Shown in pieces: positions 17,459 to 25,264 of a stretch of 64,000 nucleotides of DNA. A program made the translations under genes and the position numbers. Numbering within the stretch: position 1 is the first letter of the stretch; each line of letters starts with the position of its first letter. Origin of the DNA: Maribacter huludaoensis (GTDB lineage: Bacteria; Bacteroidota; Bacteroidia; Flavobacteriales; Flavobacteriaceae); contig NZ_JARKMS010000005.1 in NCBI RefSeq assembly GCF_029350945.1, positions 229,770 to 293,769 of the forward strand. Direction: 5' to 3'. The notes under the pieces are model-generated. The model was not told the origin of the DNA and searched no databases. It saw nothing but the letters and a program-made list of their open reading frames with translations.

Positions 17459-18649
17459 CTACCTGGTCTTTACAAAAGGTACAACCTCCCCTACTTCATA
17501 CTCCTTATTTCTTGGTTCTAGGCAAATAAATCCGTCAGCCTTTGCTAAACTGGTTAAATCTCCCGAACCATTTTCAACAACAGGAGTTGCCCAAAATTCA
17601 CCTTCTCTTTCTTCAGCATTTACCTGTATAAATCTGGTTAACGGCTGTGATACGGTTATCCTTGTACTTAACTTAATATACGATTTATCTATTGAAATGC
17701 CCCATGAGGTATGCAACCAAGGTAAAAAGTAAAGATGATAATTGGCAAATGTAGAAACGGGATTCCCAGGAAAAGAAAAAATAACTGTCTTCAATTCTGG
17801 ATGAATTCCAAACCAAAAGGGTTTACCCGGTCTTTGAAGTACTCTATGAAAAACTTTTTCTACACCCAATGACTCCATCACTTCGGGAATAAAATCGAAC
17901 TTTCCTTTTGATACTCCGCCACTCAACAGAAGCACATCATTTTCAATTAAAACTTTCTCTAATTTGTTTTTGATCATAGTTTTATCATCTACTAAATGAA
18001 GAGAACTAGCTTCAATTTTAGAATTCAATAATGCGGTCTCAATTGTAAGCATATTGGATTTTCGTATCTGGTGCGGCTTGGGAGTATCACTAACCTCAAC
18101 CAATTCATTCCCTGTGGCAATAGTACAAACTTTAGGGTTTCCCTTAACCAACACCGTTGCCTTCCCAACGGTAGCCATCACACCAATTTCTGCAGGACTA
18201 ATCTTTTTTCCTTTAGATAACAGAAGTGCACCGGCTTTTTCATCACTGCTTTGATAATGAATATTTTGACCTTTAGTCACTTTCTCATTAATAGTAACCT
18301 TACCACCATCAATTGTGATGTGTTCATACATAACCACAGTATCGCAATTTTCTGGCACAACTGCACCGGTCATTACTTCTATACAATTACGATTATCAGA
18401 TAGGACCTTTTGAACTGAACCAGCGGCGGCTACACCTTCAGTTTTAAAGGAGTGTCCACCATTAACAAGATCAGAGAACTGAATTGCAATACCATCTTTG
18501 GTTGCACGATCAAAAGGGGGGAAATCTCTATCGGCAAAAATATCCTCAGCTAGTATTCTATTTAAACTATTTATTAATGGCACGGACTCCGTTCCTAAAT
18601 TTAAAGGATGGTCCAATACTTTTTGGTAGGCTTCATTGAATGTGATCAT
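17459..18649 (-). CDS. moeA: Molybdopterin molybdenumtransferase MoeA
   Basis: MoeA inserts molybdenum into adenylated molybdopterin. The 396-residue protein shows DFPPFDRATKDGIA near residue 42, the EVMTGAVVPENCDTVV segment near 90, LSGGVSKGKFDFIPEV near 240, and SFPGNPVSTF near 292, in the order of MoeA domains III, I, II and IV. It is the last biosynthetic gene of the cluster, 66 nt after the exporter gene. A TACCTTTA sequence 5 nt before its ATG nearly matches a -7 box and could give it an extra promoter. The partner adenylyltransferase MogA/MoaB is not in this window. Confidence 0.96.
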   Translation of the reverse strand: MITFNEAYQKVLDHPLNLGTESVPLINSLNRILAEDIFADRDFPPFDRATKDGIAIQFSDLVNGGHSFKTEGVAAAGSVQKVLSDNRNCIEVMTGAVVPENCDTVVMYEHITIDGGKVTINEKVTKGQNIHYQSSDEKAGALLLSKGKKISPAEIGVMATVGKATVLVKGNPKVCTIATGNELVEVSDTPKPHQIRKSNMLTIETALLNSKIEASSLHLVDDKTMIKNKLEKVLIENDVLLLSGGVSKGKFDFIPEVMESLGVEKVFHRVLQRPGKPFWFGIHPELKTVIFSFPGNPVSTFANYHLYFLPWLHTSWGISIDKSYIKLSTRITVSQPLTRFIQVNAEEREGEFWATPVVENGSGDLTSLAKADGFICLEPRNKEYEVGEVVPFVKTR

Positions 18650-18715
18650 AGAATTAAAGGTAAAACTATTATAAATTATACCCTCATAGAATTACAATCA
18701 AATGTATTCAACCTT

Positions 18716-19492
18716 TTAAAATAACCTGAGTCCGTTGATCAACAAAACACGCATACCAACAACGAGTACCAATAAAGCAGTAACCCTTTTAATACCATTA
18801 GCCGATAGTTTTTTAAGACTAATGCGAATACCTAACTGCCCACCAAGAAGAACTGCTACAACCAAGCAAATAGTTTCTAGCCATGGTAATGACAATGAAT
18901 TACTGGTTATCAACCCAAATAAACCTGATATCGAATTTACCAAAATGAAGAAACTTGCTAGAGCGGCTATTTTGATGGCTTTATTCCATCGTAAATGATT
19001 TAAAATCGGAGCAAGAAAAATTCCTCCACCAATCCCTACTAATCCAGACAAGAACCCAATTCCCGCTCCCAATACATAACTTAAATAATTAGGATAATCT
19101 TCAACCTCTTTTTTCGACTTATGTATTTCAAAGGTCTGGACAGCCAAAAACAAAGCCGATAGAATAAGAGAACAACCTAAAATAATAAAAAATATACTTT
19201 CTTTTAAACGGAACGTTGCTCCTATATACGCTAATGGAATACTAACTAAAACAAAGGGAAAGAAATCTTTTACATTAGCGTGTCCCTTCTTAAAATACAG
19301 ATACGTACTACCTGAAACTACCACTAAATTACAAACTAACGCAATAGATCTAATATCAAAAAAACTAGTTAGAAATAACGTTAGTAGCGCTAGATAGCTA
19401 GAACCACCACCAAAACCTACAGAAGAATACAATGTGGCAATTATAAAAAATCCAAAACATAAAAGAATTAGTTGCTCAATAGGTATCAACAT
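18716..19492 (-). CDS. Sulfite exporter TauE/SafE family permease
   Basis: A 258-residue membrane protein with about eight helices arranged as two similar halves. It contains the family signatures SVGFGGGSSYLALL near residue 24 and FLSGLVGIGGGIFLAPIL near 147. Members move sulfite, sulfonates, sulfoacetate or other small anions. Its start overlaps the end of the ThiF-like gene by 17 nt, so it belongs to the cofactor cluster. One reading is sulfur-compound handling linked to the sulfur relay or to a molybdenum sulfite oxidase elsewhere. Substrate not determinable here. Confidence 0.9.
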   Translation of the reverse strand: MLIPIEQLILLCFGFFIIATLYSSVGFGGGSSYLALLTLFLTSFFDIRSIALVCNLVVVSGSTYLYFKKGHANVKDFFPFVLVSIPLAYIGATFRLKESIFFIILGCSLILSALFLAVQTFEIHKSKKEVEDYPNYLSYVLGAGIGFLSGLVGIGGGIFLAPILNHLRWNKAIKIAALASFFILVNSISGLFGLITSNSLSLPWLETICLVVAVLLGGQLGIRISLKKLSANGIKRVTALLVLVVGMRVLLINGLRLF

Positions 19493-20549
19493 AATTCTTT
19501 ATCTGGTTCATACCTCCTAAAACATCTACAAAAGCCTTACCAGGAAATAATTCCAGTAAAGATGCAATAGCTTTCTTACTGCGAATACCTGACTGACATA
19601 TAACATAAACGGTGCTCTCTAGATCAATCTCATCTACCCTACTCGTTAATTCACTTAAAGGAATATGTTTGGCTTCTTTTAAATGTTGCCTTTGAAACTC
19701 TTTATCTGTACGTACATCTATGAGCTCAACAGCCGTATCTGAAAGCAATTTTTTAAGCTCAGCAGCCCCAACCGATTTTATAGGTAGCTCACAGTCAAAC
19801 TCATAGCTACTTGCAAGAGTCTTAATTTTGTTATTACCTATCTGTAGCTGGAATTTCATTTTTTGTGTTCGCTGGCTTAGTGTATCAAAAAGTAATAAAG
19901 TACCGGACAACACCTCTCCTATCTCCGCAATTACTTTCACAACTTCCAGTGCTTGTAGATTACCAATAATACCAGGTAAAATACCCAATACACCGTTCTC
20001 ATTACAATTTGGAACGGCATCAGCCCCTGGCATGGTAGGGAACAGACAACGATATGTTGGTCCGCCTTTGTAGTTAAATACGCTTACCTGACCTTCAAAT
20101 GCATGTAGTGCCCCATATACAAATGGTTTATCCAAAATTACACAGGCATCGTTAATTAGATATCTGGTGGGAAAATTATCTGTAGCATCTACAACAATGT
20201 CATAGTTTTCAATTATATCAAGCGCATTGACTACAGTTAAAAAAGTTTGGTATGTATGAATTTGCGTTGTAGAATTTTGAGCTGATAATTGCTTTTTAAT
20301 AGCCTCAACTTTGGGAATGCCTACCATAGCTTCGGTAAATAAAACTTGACGATGAAGATTGGATAACGAAACTATATCCGCATCTACAATACCCAATGTA
20401 CCCACACCCATGGCATTCAAATAGGTTAGGACAGGAATACCCAATCCGCCAGCACCTACCACAAGTACTTTGGCATCGTTTAGCTTTTGCTGGCCAATGG
20501 TGCCAAATTCATCTAAAGTTATTTGTCTTAGATAACGTTCTTCGTTCAT
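19476..20549 (-). CDS. moeB: ThiF/MoeB-type sulfur-carrier adenylyltransferase with C-terminal rhodanese domain
   Basis: The enzyme activates the C-terminal Gly of MoaD with ATP. The adenylation domain has VVGAGGLGIPV near residue 31, NLHRQVLF near 65 and DATDNFPTRY near 122. The rhodanese domain (about 260-357) has the persulfide cysteine in CQSGIRS, so it may pass sulfur to the carrier, as in MOCS3/Uba4. Two of the usual four zinc cysteines are missing: CYRC is TYRC, and the second CxxC is reduced to a single Cys in EFDCELP. It overlaps mobA by ATGA and the TauE gene by 17 nt. Confidence 0.93.
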   Translation of the reverse strand: MNEERYLRQITLDEFGTIGQQKLNDAKVLVVGAGGLGIPVLTYLNAMGVGTLGIVDADIVSLSNLHRQVLFTEAMVGIPKVEAIKKQLSAQNSTTQIHTYQTFLTVVNALDIIENYDIVVDATDNFPTRYLINDACVILDKPFVYGALHAFEGQVSVFNYKGGPTYRCLFPTMPGADAVPNCNENGVLGILPGIIGNLQALEVVKVIAEIGEVLSGTLLLFDTLSQRTQKMKFQLQIGNNKIKTLASSYEFDCELPIKSVGAAELKKLLSDTAVELIDVRTDKEFQRQHLKEAKHIPLSELTSRVDEIDLESTVYVICQSGIRSKKAIASLLELFPGKAFVDVLGGMNQIKNYVDTY

Positions 20550-21139
20550 GGTGCTATTTTTAGTAGCGCCTCTTCATACTCCTCTCTGGAATTCGCATTT
20601 AACAGCACCTCTTTTTGTTGTGGAAATACCAAATTTACATCTGCATTGATCAAAAATTTTCTAGGGCAAGAACCGTTACCTGCTTCTAAATAAGCAACAG
20701 ATTGTTTTAAAGCCTCCGGTTCCCAAATAGCACAAAGTGGCTCTGGCAACGGGTCATCCGCGTCTGCAAAAGCACTTGCTATTTTATCTGGATTTCTTGC
20801 TTCAATCAGCTCCTCTAAAGCCTTTTTATCCATCAATGGCAAATCGCACGCTAATACCAACCACGCAGCATCTGGATGCTCTTTATGAGCAGACAGCAAT
20901 CCGTTGTAAGGACCTCTGAATTCATCATTATCTATTATGGCATCGAACGAATTAGAAATTTCGCTTTTTTGATCTTTACGGATACTAAGAAAAGTTTTAT
21001 CGCAAACCTCATTCAACAAATGGTACAAATGCTCACGTTGCGGCAGCTTGTGGTAAGTAATTAAACCCTTATCCTCTCCCATTCTAGTGCTTTTACCACC
21101 TGAAAGCACCAATCCGTATATCTTATCTTTGGAAATCAT
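20546..21139 (-). CDS. mobA: Molybdenum cofactor guanylyltransferase MobA
   Basis: MobA attaches GMP to the molybdenum cofactor to make the bis-MGD precursor used by DMSO-reductase-family enzymes. The 197-residue protein has the nucleotide-binding LSGGKSTRMGEDKGL near residue 12, LACDLPLM near 97, and the C-terminal NANSREEYEEA. Its presence suggests that this organism makes MGD-type enzymes encoded elsewhere. The start lies 17 nt inside moaC and its stop overlaps moeB by ATGA. In some Bacteroidota, moaC and mobA are fused; here they are overlapping but separate. Confidence 0.95.
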   Translation of the reverse strand: MISKDKIYGLVLSGGKSTRMGEDKGLITYHKLPQREHLYHLLNEVCDKTFLSIRKDQKSEISNSFDAIIDNDEFRGPYNGLLSAHKEHPDAAWLVLACDLPLMDKKALEELIEARNPDKIASAFADADDPLPEPLCAIWEPEALKQSVAYLEAGNGSCPRKFLINADVNLVFPQQKEVLLNANSREEYEEALLKIAP

Positions 21140-21596
21140 TCTTACCTCCTGTTTTTTGTTCTAGTTGAATTGTACCGATTACGATGTCTTGTGAAAGCGC
21201 CTTGCACATATCATAAATGGTTAAGGCAGCTATAGAAACCCCGGTTAAAGCTTCCATCTCAACCCCGGTCTTTTCATTGCATTTTACAGTACAGGTAATC
21301 TGAAATGAATCTAATGCCGGTTCAATTTCAACATTTATTTTAGACAGGTTTATTTGATGGCACAACGGTATTAATTCCGATGTTTTCTTTACACCTTGTA
21401 TACCAGCAATAACAGCTGTTTGTACAATACTGCCCTTCTTGCCTACAAAATCTTGGTCTGATAAAGATTTAAAAACTTCCGCTGGAAATTTTATAATTCC
21501 ACTGGCAATTGCGGTACGTATCGAAGGTGTTTTTTGAGAAACATCTACCATGGTAGCATTCCCAGATTCATCTATATGTGATAATTTATTTTGCAT
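21123..21596 (-). CDS. moaC: Cyclic pyranopterin monophosphate synthase MoaC
   Basis: MoaC converts the MoaA product into cyclic pyranopterin monophosphate. The 157-residue protein has ATMVDVSQK near 14, KKTSELIPLCHQ near 70 and KTGVEMEALTGVSIAALTIY near 108, which hold the active-site residues of the hexamer. It shares one base with the moaA stop (TAATG) and overlaps mobA by 17 nt. Confidence 0.98.
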   Translation of the reverse strand: MQNKLSHIDESGNATMVDVSQKTPSIRTAIASGIIKFPAEVFKSLSDQDFVGKKGSIVQTAVIAGIQGVKKTSELIPLCHQINLSKINVEIEPALDSFQITCTVKCNEKTGVEMEALTGVSIAALTIYDMCKALSQDIVIGTIQLEQKTGGKNDFQR

Positions 21597-22579
21597 TACC
21601 CTCCTATTGAAGTCATTGAATTACTAAATACGTCCTTATACTTTTCTTGTGCTTCAAAACCTGTTTTAGCACGACTACCTACTGCCTTCAAAATTTCTTT
21701 TTTGATATTATCTTCCATAGCATCGGCTCTCATAATATCTCTAAGATTTGCGCTTGCCTTAGCATACAAACAAGTAATAACGTCTCCCGTAGCCGAAATT
21801 CTTAATCGGTTACAACTACCACAAAACGTTCTACTAAAAGAAGGAATGACCCCAAAAGTTCCTTTAAAGCTTGGTATTTTATAATTTATAGATGTAGATG
21901 TTTTTGGAGAGTCTAGTTTGTAATAATCTGGATGCTTACTTCTAATATGTTCAAGTATGGTTTTAAAATCCCATTTAATAGTCTGAAATTCTTTAGAACC
22001 ACCATTAAAAGGCATTTCTTCCAAAAAACGCACCGATACATTATAGTGCTTTGTCAATTCTAGCATTGGTAGAATGTCATCTGTATTCTGACCATCTAAA
22101 GCAATAAAGTTGATACGCACATTAAAACCTTCGGTAATCAACCTAATCATATTATTATACACCACGTCATAATGATCCCTACGGGTAATACGCTCAAAAG
22201 TCTCACGATTAATGGCATCCATACTCACATTTATATTCTTAATGCCCAGTTCTTTCAACTCATCTATATATGGACCAATCAGCGTTGCGTTCGTAGTAAC
22301 GGAAATATCGTTTAAACCTTCTAATTTAGACAAGCTTCTTAACAATACCATTAAATCTTTACGAACAAAAGGCTCACCACCTGTAATCCGTATTTTATCT
22401 ATACCTTGAGAAACTACTATCTCGCTCAATTTTACCAACTCCTCTATGGTAAACAACTTATCATTTTTGGCAAAATTAATTCCCTCCTCAGGCATACAAT
22501 AATTACAACGAAGATTGCAACGGTCTGTCACCGCCAATCTTAGATAATTAATTGTTCTATTATGGTTGTCTACTAACAT
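21596..22579 (-). CDS. moaA: GTP 3',8-cyclase MoaA (radical SAM)
   Basis: MoaA performs the first step of molybdopterin synthesis on GTP. The N-terminal cluster motif CNLRCNYC lies near residue 20 and the C-terminal cluster CGSC-x13-C near 250-266; the protein ends in Gly-Gly, as activity requires. I start at the ATG at 22579 (327 aa). An upstream TTG at 22600 would add seven residues taken from an AAATACAAATTCAA repeat and is unlikely. The gene is separated from moaE by about 200 nt of repeats and a pyrimidine-rich tract, unlike the tight spacing elsewhere in the cluster. Confidence 0.97.
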   Translation of the reverse strand: MLVDNHNRTINYLRLAVTDRCNLRCNYCMPEEGINFAKNDKLFTIEELVKLSEIVVSQGIDKIRITGGEPFVRKDLMVLLRSLSKLEGLNDISVTTNATLIGPYIDELKELGIKNINVSMDAINRETFERITRRDHYDVVYNNMIRLITEGFNVRINFIALDGQNTDDILPMLELTKHYNVSVRFLEEMPFNGGSKEFQTIKWDFKTILEHIRSKHPDYYKLDSPKTSTSINYKIPSFKGTFGVIPSFSRTFCGSCNRLRISATGDVITCLYAKASANLRDIMRADAMEDNIKKEILKAVGSRAKTGFEAQEKYKDVFSNSMTSIGG

Positions 22580-22586
22580 ACTTTGT

Positions 22587-22685
22587 AAATACAAATTCAA
22601 GAAGTAAATTGAAATACAAATTCAAAAATCAAGTTTAAACTCAAAAATCAAATACAAATTCAAGTACAAATGTCAAGTTCAAATT
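22587..22685. repeat. Short direct repeats AAATACAAATTCAA between moaE and moaA
   Basis: The 14-mer AAATACAAATTCAA occurs exactly three times (22587-22600, 22612-22625, 22650-22663), with shorter AAAAATCAA and CAAGTTCAAATT variants between and after. It is A-rich on the plus strand. It fills the space just upstream of the moaA start and may be a slippage-prone intergenic repeat or a multi-site regulator target. Confidence 0.8.
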
Positions 22686-22779
22686 TTCCCTTTTAATTTC
22701 TATTCCTTGTTTGCTATTTCCTTTACTCTATTATCTCTTTTCTATTCTCTCTCTTCTAACTTCTCTTCTCTATTTTCTT
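22686..22779. other. Pyrimidine-rich tract between moaE and moaA
   Basis: On the plus strand these 94 nt are almost only T and C, with scattered A and just two G (22709, 22713); the moa transcript would therefore be purine-rich here. It starts where the AAATACAAATTCAA repeats end and runs to the moaE stop. No hairpin or gene is visible in it. Confidence 0.7.
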
Positions 22780-23194
22780 ACGGATGCGCAGAAACCCACA
22801 CCGTTTTGTTCTTAAATTTCTCTTTCTTCCAAATAGGGACTGTTTCTTTCAAGGTATCTATAAGAAATCTACAGGCCTCAAAACACGCATCTCTATGTGC
22901 AGATGAAGCACCTACAACAACTACAGGTTCTTCAACACCTTTTTCACCAACGGCATGCCTCATGATCACTTTATTCAATGACCACTTTTTTAAAGCACTA
23001 TCGGCAATCTTCTCCATTTCTTTAAGCGCCATGGTTTTGTAGGTTTCAAATTCTAAAGCTGTTACCTCTTCATTATTGGTAAACTCGCGAACGGCACCTA
23101 TAAACACACAAATTCCACCACTATTAGGGTCGCTTAGCTCAGCATATACCTTAGTGGTATCAATCACATTAACTATTTCAATTACTTTTTTCAT
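22778..23194 (-). CDS. moaE: Molybdopterin synthase catalytic subunit MoaE
   Basis: MoaE with thiocarboxylated MoaD puts the dithiolene sulfurs into cyclic pyranopterin monophosphate. The 138-residue protein shows CVFIGAVREF near 29, a SSAHRDACFEACRFLID segment near 97, and the catalytic VPIWKKEKF with the active-site lysines near 118. It shares one base with the moaD stop (TAATG). Both subunits are adjacent, as usual. Confidence 0.98.
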   Translation of the reverse strand: MKKVIEIVNVIDTTKVYAELSDPNSGGICVFIGAVREFTNNEEVTALEFETYKTMALKEMEKIADSALKKWSLNKVIMRHAVGEKGVEEPVVVVGASSAHRDACFEACRFLIDTLKETVPIWKKEKFKNKTVWVSAHP

Positions 23195-23433
23195 TAGCCT
23201 CCGCTTACTGGTGGTATAATGGCAATTTCTTCATTACCGGTCAATATTACATTATCATCGGCATATTCGTTATTAACGGCAACGGCCAAAGAGTTTAATT
23301 TTGAAAATTCAGGATAAGAATCAATTAATCTTTTTTTAAGCCCTGCAACATTCAAGGGTTTAGCAACATCAGAAATACTGATTTCTGAACCACCGACAAT
23401 ATCTTTTGTTATACCAAAAAAAAGTACGTTCAT
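23194..23433 (-). CDS. moaD: Molybdopterin synthase sulfur carrier subunit MoaD
   Basis: A 79-residue ubiquitin-fold protein that ends in Gly-Gly (IPPVSGG), the end that is adenylated and thiocarboxylated by the ThiF/MoeB-type enzyme encoded downstream in the same cluster. The hydrophobic EEIAIIPPV strand before the tail is typical. It is the first gene of the molybdenum-cofactor run. No molybdenum-cofactor riboswitch-like structure is obvious in the 100 nt upstream. Confidence 0.95.
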   Translation of the reverse strand: MNVLFFGITKDIVGGSEISISDVAKPLNVAGLKKRLIDSYPEFSKLNSLAVAVNNEYADDNVILTGNEEIAIIPPVSGG

Positions 23434-23465
23434 ATCCTTCCAAAATTAGATAAATTCCAAGTTAG

Positions 23466-23506
23466 GTATAAAAAATAAGGTGCCATAAAAATGGCACCTA
23501 TTTTAA
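23466..23506. terminator. Terminator between the DUF6503-like gene and moaD
   Basis: AGGTGCCAT, loop AAAA, then ATGGCACCT, flanked by A/T-runs. On the minus strand the stem is followed by TATTTTTTAT, so it should end the lipoprotein transcript before moaD. Confidence 0.8.
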
Positions 23507-23533
23507 AAAAAATATATGATTTTGAGAAATGCC

Positions 23534-24328
23534 TTACTCTACAATTATGGCATTGTCAGGTTTAGTAAAAAACTCCTTTGGCTTAGCTGTTGTAGACAAA
23601 CTAGCATTTTCAAAGTTTACGGTTTTAGCTGCCTCGTTAATTGCACCCTCTACTACCTTATGCCATGTAATTGACTTTGGCAACAATACCTCATCTACCT
23701 TTACCCAATCGGCATAGTTGATCCAGCTTATTTTATCAGATGGTTCTCCACTAAAATAGGTCATAGTATAACCCAACCATCTCATCTCATAGGTTTTTGC
23801 ATCATAGTGAATATAGTACTCATCTGTAGAAGAGGCACCTACTCCACTGTTATATGAAATTTTATATCCTGGGTAAGAAACACCGTCATAAACCAAAGCA
23901 TCCACTTCTTCATATTTTATTCCGTCATCGGACAAAACAAAAGGCATTGCGTAGAAGTAGAACATTAAATTATGATAGAATTTTGGCTTGCCTTCATAGT
24001 TGCCCGTGTTATCTAAAAGCCAAACTTCAGAACCGTTATATCCAATTGAATAGTCCGGAGTTATAATTTTGTCATATCTTTTATGAAGGTCAATAGTTTG
24101 TATTTCATTGAACTTCTCATTAGGCATTTCAAAATTCAATGTTTTGTATCCCTTCCAAGCATTTAATCCGCCATGAGCTTCAAATACTTTATTCAATTCC
24201 GTTGGATATTTATCTAAATCTACTTGCGTTGTCATTTCTTCAACAACCTTGGTAACAACTTCTTTCTTAGGAGCTTCTTTGCACGAAAATATTGCCAAGA
24301 CCAAAACTAAAAGGTGAAATTTATTCAT
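23534..24328 (-). CDS. Predicted lipoprotein (DUF6503-like)
   Basis: The 264-residue protein has a lipoprotein signal peptide (LAIFSC, Cys at about residue 16) and a beta-rich mature region starting VFEAHGGLNAWKGYKTLNFEM near 49. Trp- and Tyr-rich strands follow, for example GSEVWLLDNTG and LPKSITWH. This resembles a flavobacterial lipoprotein family I believe is DUF6503; that name is from memory. LolB- or LolA-like beta folds start similarly, but I would not claim that role. It is a single gene, divergent from the TrmH-type gene and followed by a terminator. Confidence 0.78.
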   Translation of the reverse strand: MNKFHLLVLVLAIFSCKEAPKKEVVTKVVEEMTTQVDLDKYPTELNKVFEAHGGLNAWKGYKTLNFEMPNEKFNEIQTIDLHKRYDKIITPDYSIGYNGSEVWLLDNTGNYEGKPKFYHNLMFYFYAMPFVLSDDGIKYEEVDALVYDGVSYPGYKISYNSGVGASSTDEYYIHYDAKTYEMRWLGYTMTYFSGEPSDKISWINYADWVKVDEVLLPKSITWHKVVEGAINEAAKTVNFENASLSTTAKPKEFFTKPDNAIIVE

Positions 24329-24401
24329 AATGTCGATTGATTATTTATTGTTTTTTGCAACCGGTTAGTCGATAAACTATAGCAGACTTACTAAATTGAA
24401 C

Positions 24402-24409
24402 TATTTTTG
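24402..24409 (+). promoter_or_regulatory. -7 box (TATTTTTG) directly before the TrmH-type gene
   Basis: TATTTTTG ends 6 nt before the ATG at 24416, so the mRNA is predicted to be leaderless. This also argues against the in-frame TTG at 24407, which lies within the box. Confidence 0.45.
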
Positions 24410-24415
24410 TACTTC

Positions 24416-25216
24416 ATGCAAACAACTAAACACATTAGTAGCGCTCAAAACCCTCTAATAAAGAAGGTTTTAGTTTTAAAAGAAAAATCTAGAGAGCGTA
24501 AAAAAACAGGCCTTTTTGTTTTAGAAGGATTGCGTGAATTACAGATTGCAAGCAATGCCGGTTATCATATAGACACCGTACTATACTGCGAAAATATTTT
24601 AGAAAACACCAATATAACGCAAGCTTTCAGTGCTGACCAACTTATATCCGTCACTTTAGACGTATATAAAAAATTGGCTTATAGAGATACTACAGAAGGC
24701 ATCATTGCTATTGCAAAGAGTAAAGATCATGAACTTTCTTCATTAAAGTTCCATACTAAAAATCCATTGATATTAATAGCGGAAGCACCTGAAAAACCAG
24801 GAAATATAGGCGCTTTATTAAGAACGGCGGATGCCGCAAATTTAGATGCCGTTTTAATAGCCAACCCAAAGACAGATCTTTACAATCCTAATATTATAAG
24901 ATCTAGCGTAGGGTGTATTTTTTCTAGGAATATTAGAATGGGAAACACCTCAGATATTATATCCTATCTTAAAAAAGAAGGATTTCAAATATTTTGCGCC
25001 GCATTGTCGGCATCCAAAGATTATACAACGGTCAATTTCACTGAACCTACAGCAATAGTAGTAGGTACGGAGCATTCTGGATTAAGTGACGAGTGGTTAA
25101 AAAATGCTACCCAAAACATTATTATACCCATGGAAGGTGAGATAGATTCCATGAATGTTTCGGTCTCTGCGGCAATACTTATCTTTGAAGCCAAACGTCA
25201 GCGAAAAATAAACTAG
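24416..25216 (+). CDS. TrmH/SpoU family RNA 2'-O-methyltransferase
   Basis: A 266-residue SPOUT methyltransferase. An N-terminal substrate-binding domain (about 1-105) has VLEGLRELQIA. The catalytic domain carries motif 1 GNIGALLRTAD near 132, motif 2 VVGTEHSGLS near 217, and motif 3 IPMEGEIDSMNVSVSAA near 236, which form the knotted SAM site. The order of domains resembles 23S rRNA methyltransferases RlmB/TsnR, but the exact target nucleotide cannot be read from sequence. The start ATG at 24416 is chosen because the -7 box occupies the upstream TTG. Confidence 0.9.
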   Translation: MQTTKHISSAQNPLIKKVLVLKEKSRERKKTGLFVLEGLRELQIASNAGYHIDTVLYCENILENTNITQAFSADQLISVTLDVYKKLAYRDTTEGIIAIAKSKDHELSSLKFHTKNPLILIAEAPEKPGNIGALLRTADAANLDAVLIANPKTDLYNPNIIRSSVGCIFSRNIRMGNTSDIISYLKKEGFQIFCAALSASKDYTTVNFTEPTAIVVGTEHSGLSDEWLKNATQNIIIPMEGEIDSMNVSVSAAILIFEAKRQRKIN

Positions 25217-25264
25217 TAAAACATATACTTTTTATAGTACCGTTTTCGTTTGCAACTACACTAT

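Noticed and set aside
21590-21610. GGAGGG close to the moaC start as a strong Shine-Dalgarno site
   Set aside because: It encodes the required Gly-Gly end of MoaA, and the same happens at moaD-moaE; Bacteroidota rarely depend on such sites, so I do not give it a regulatory meaning.
22579-22600. TTG at 22600 as moaA start
   Set aside because: It lies within a direct repeat, and MoaA aligns from the ATG at 22579.
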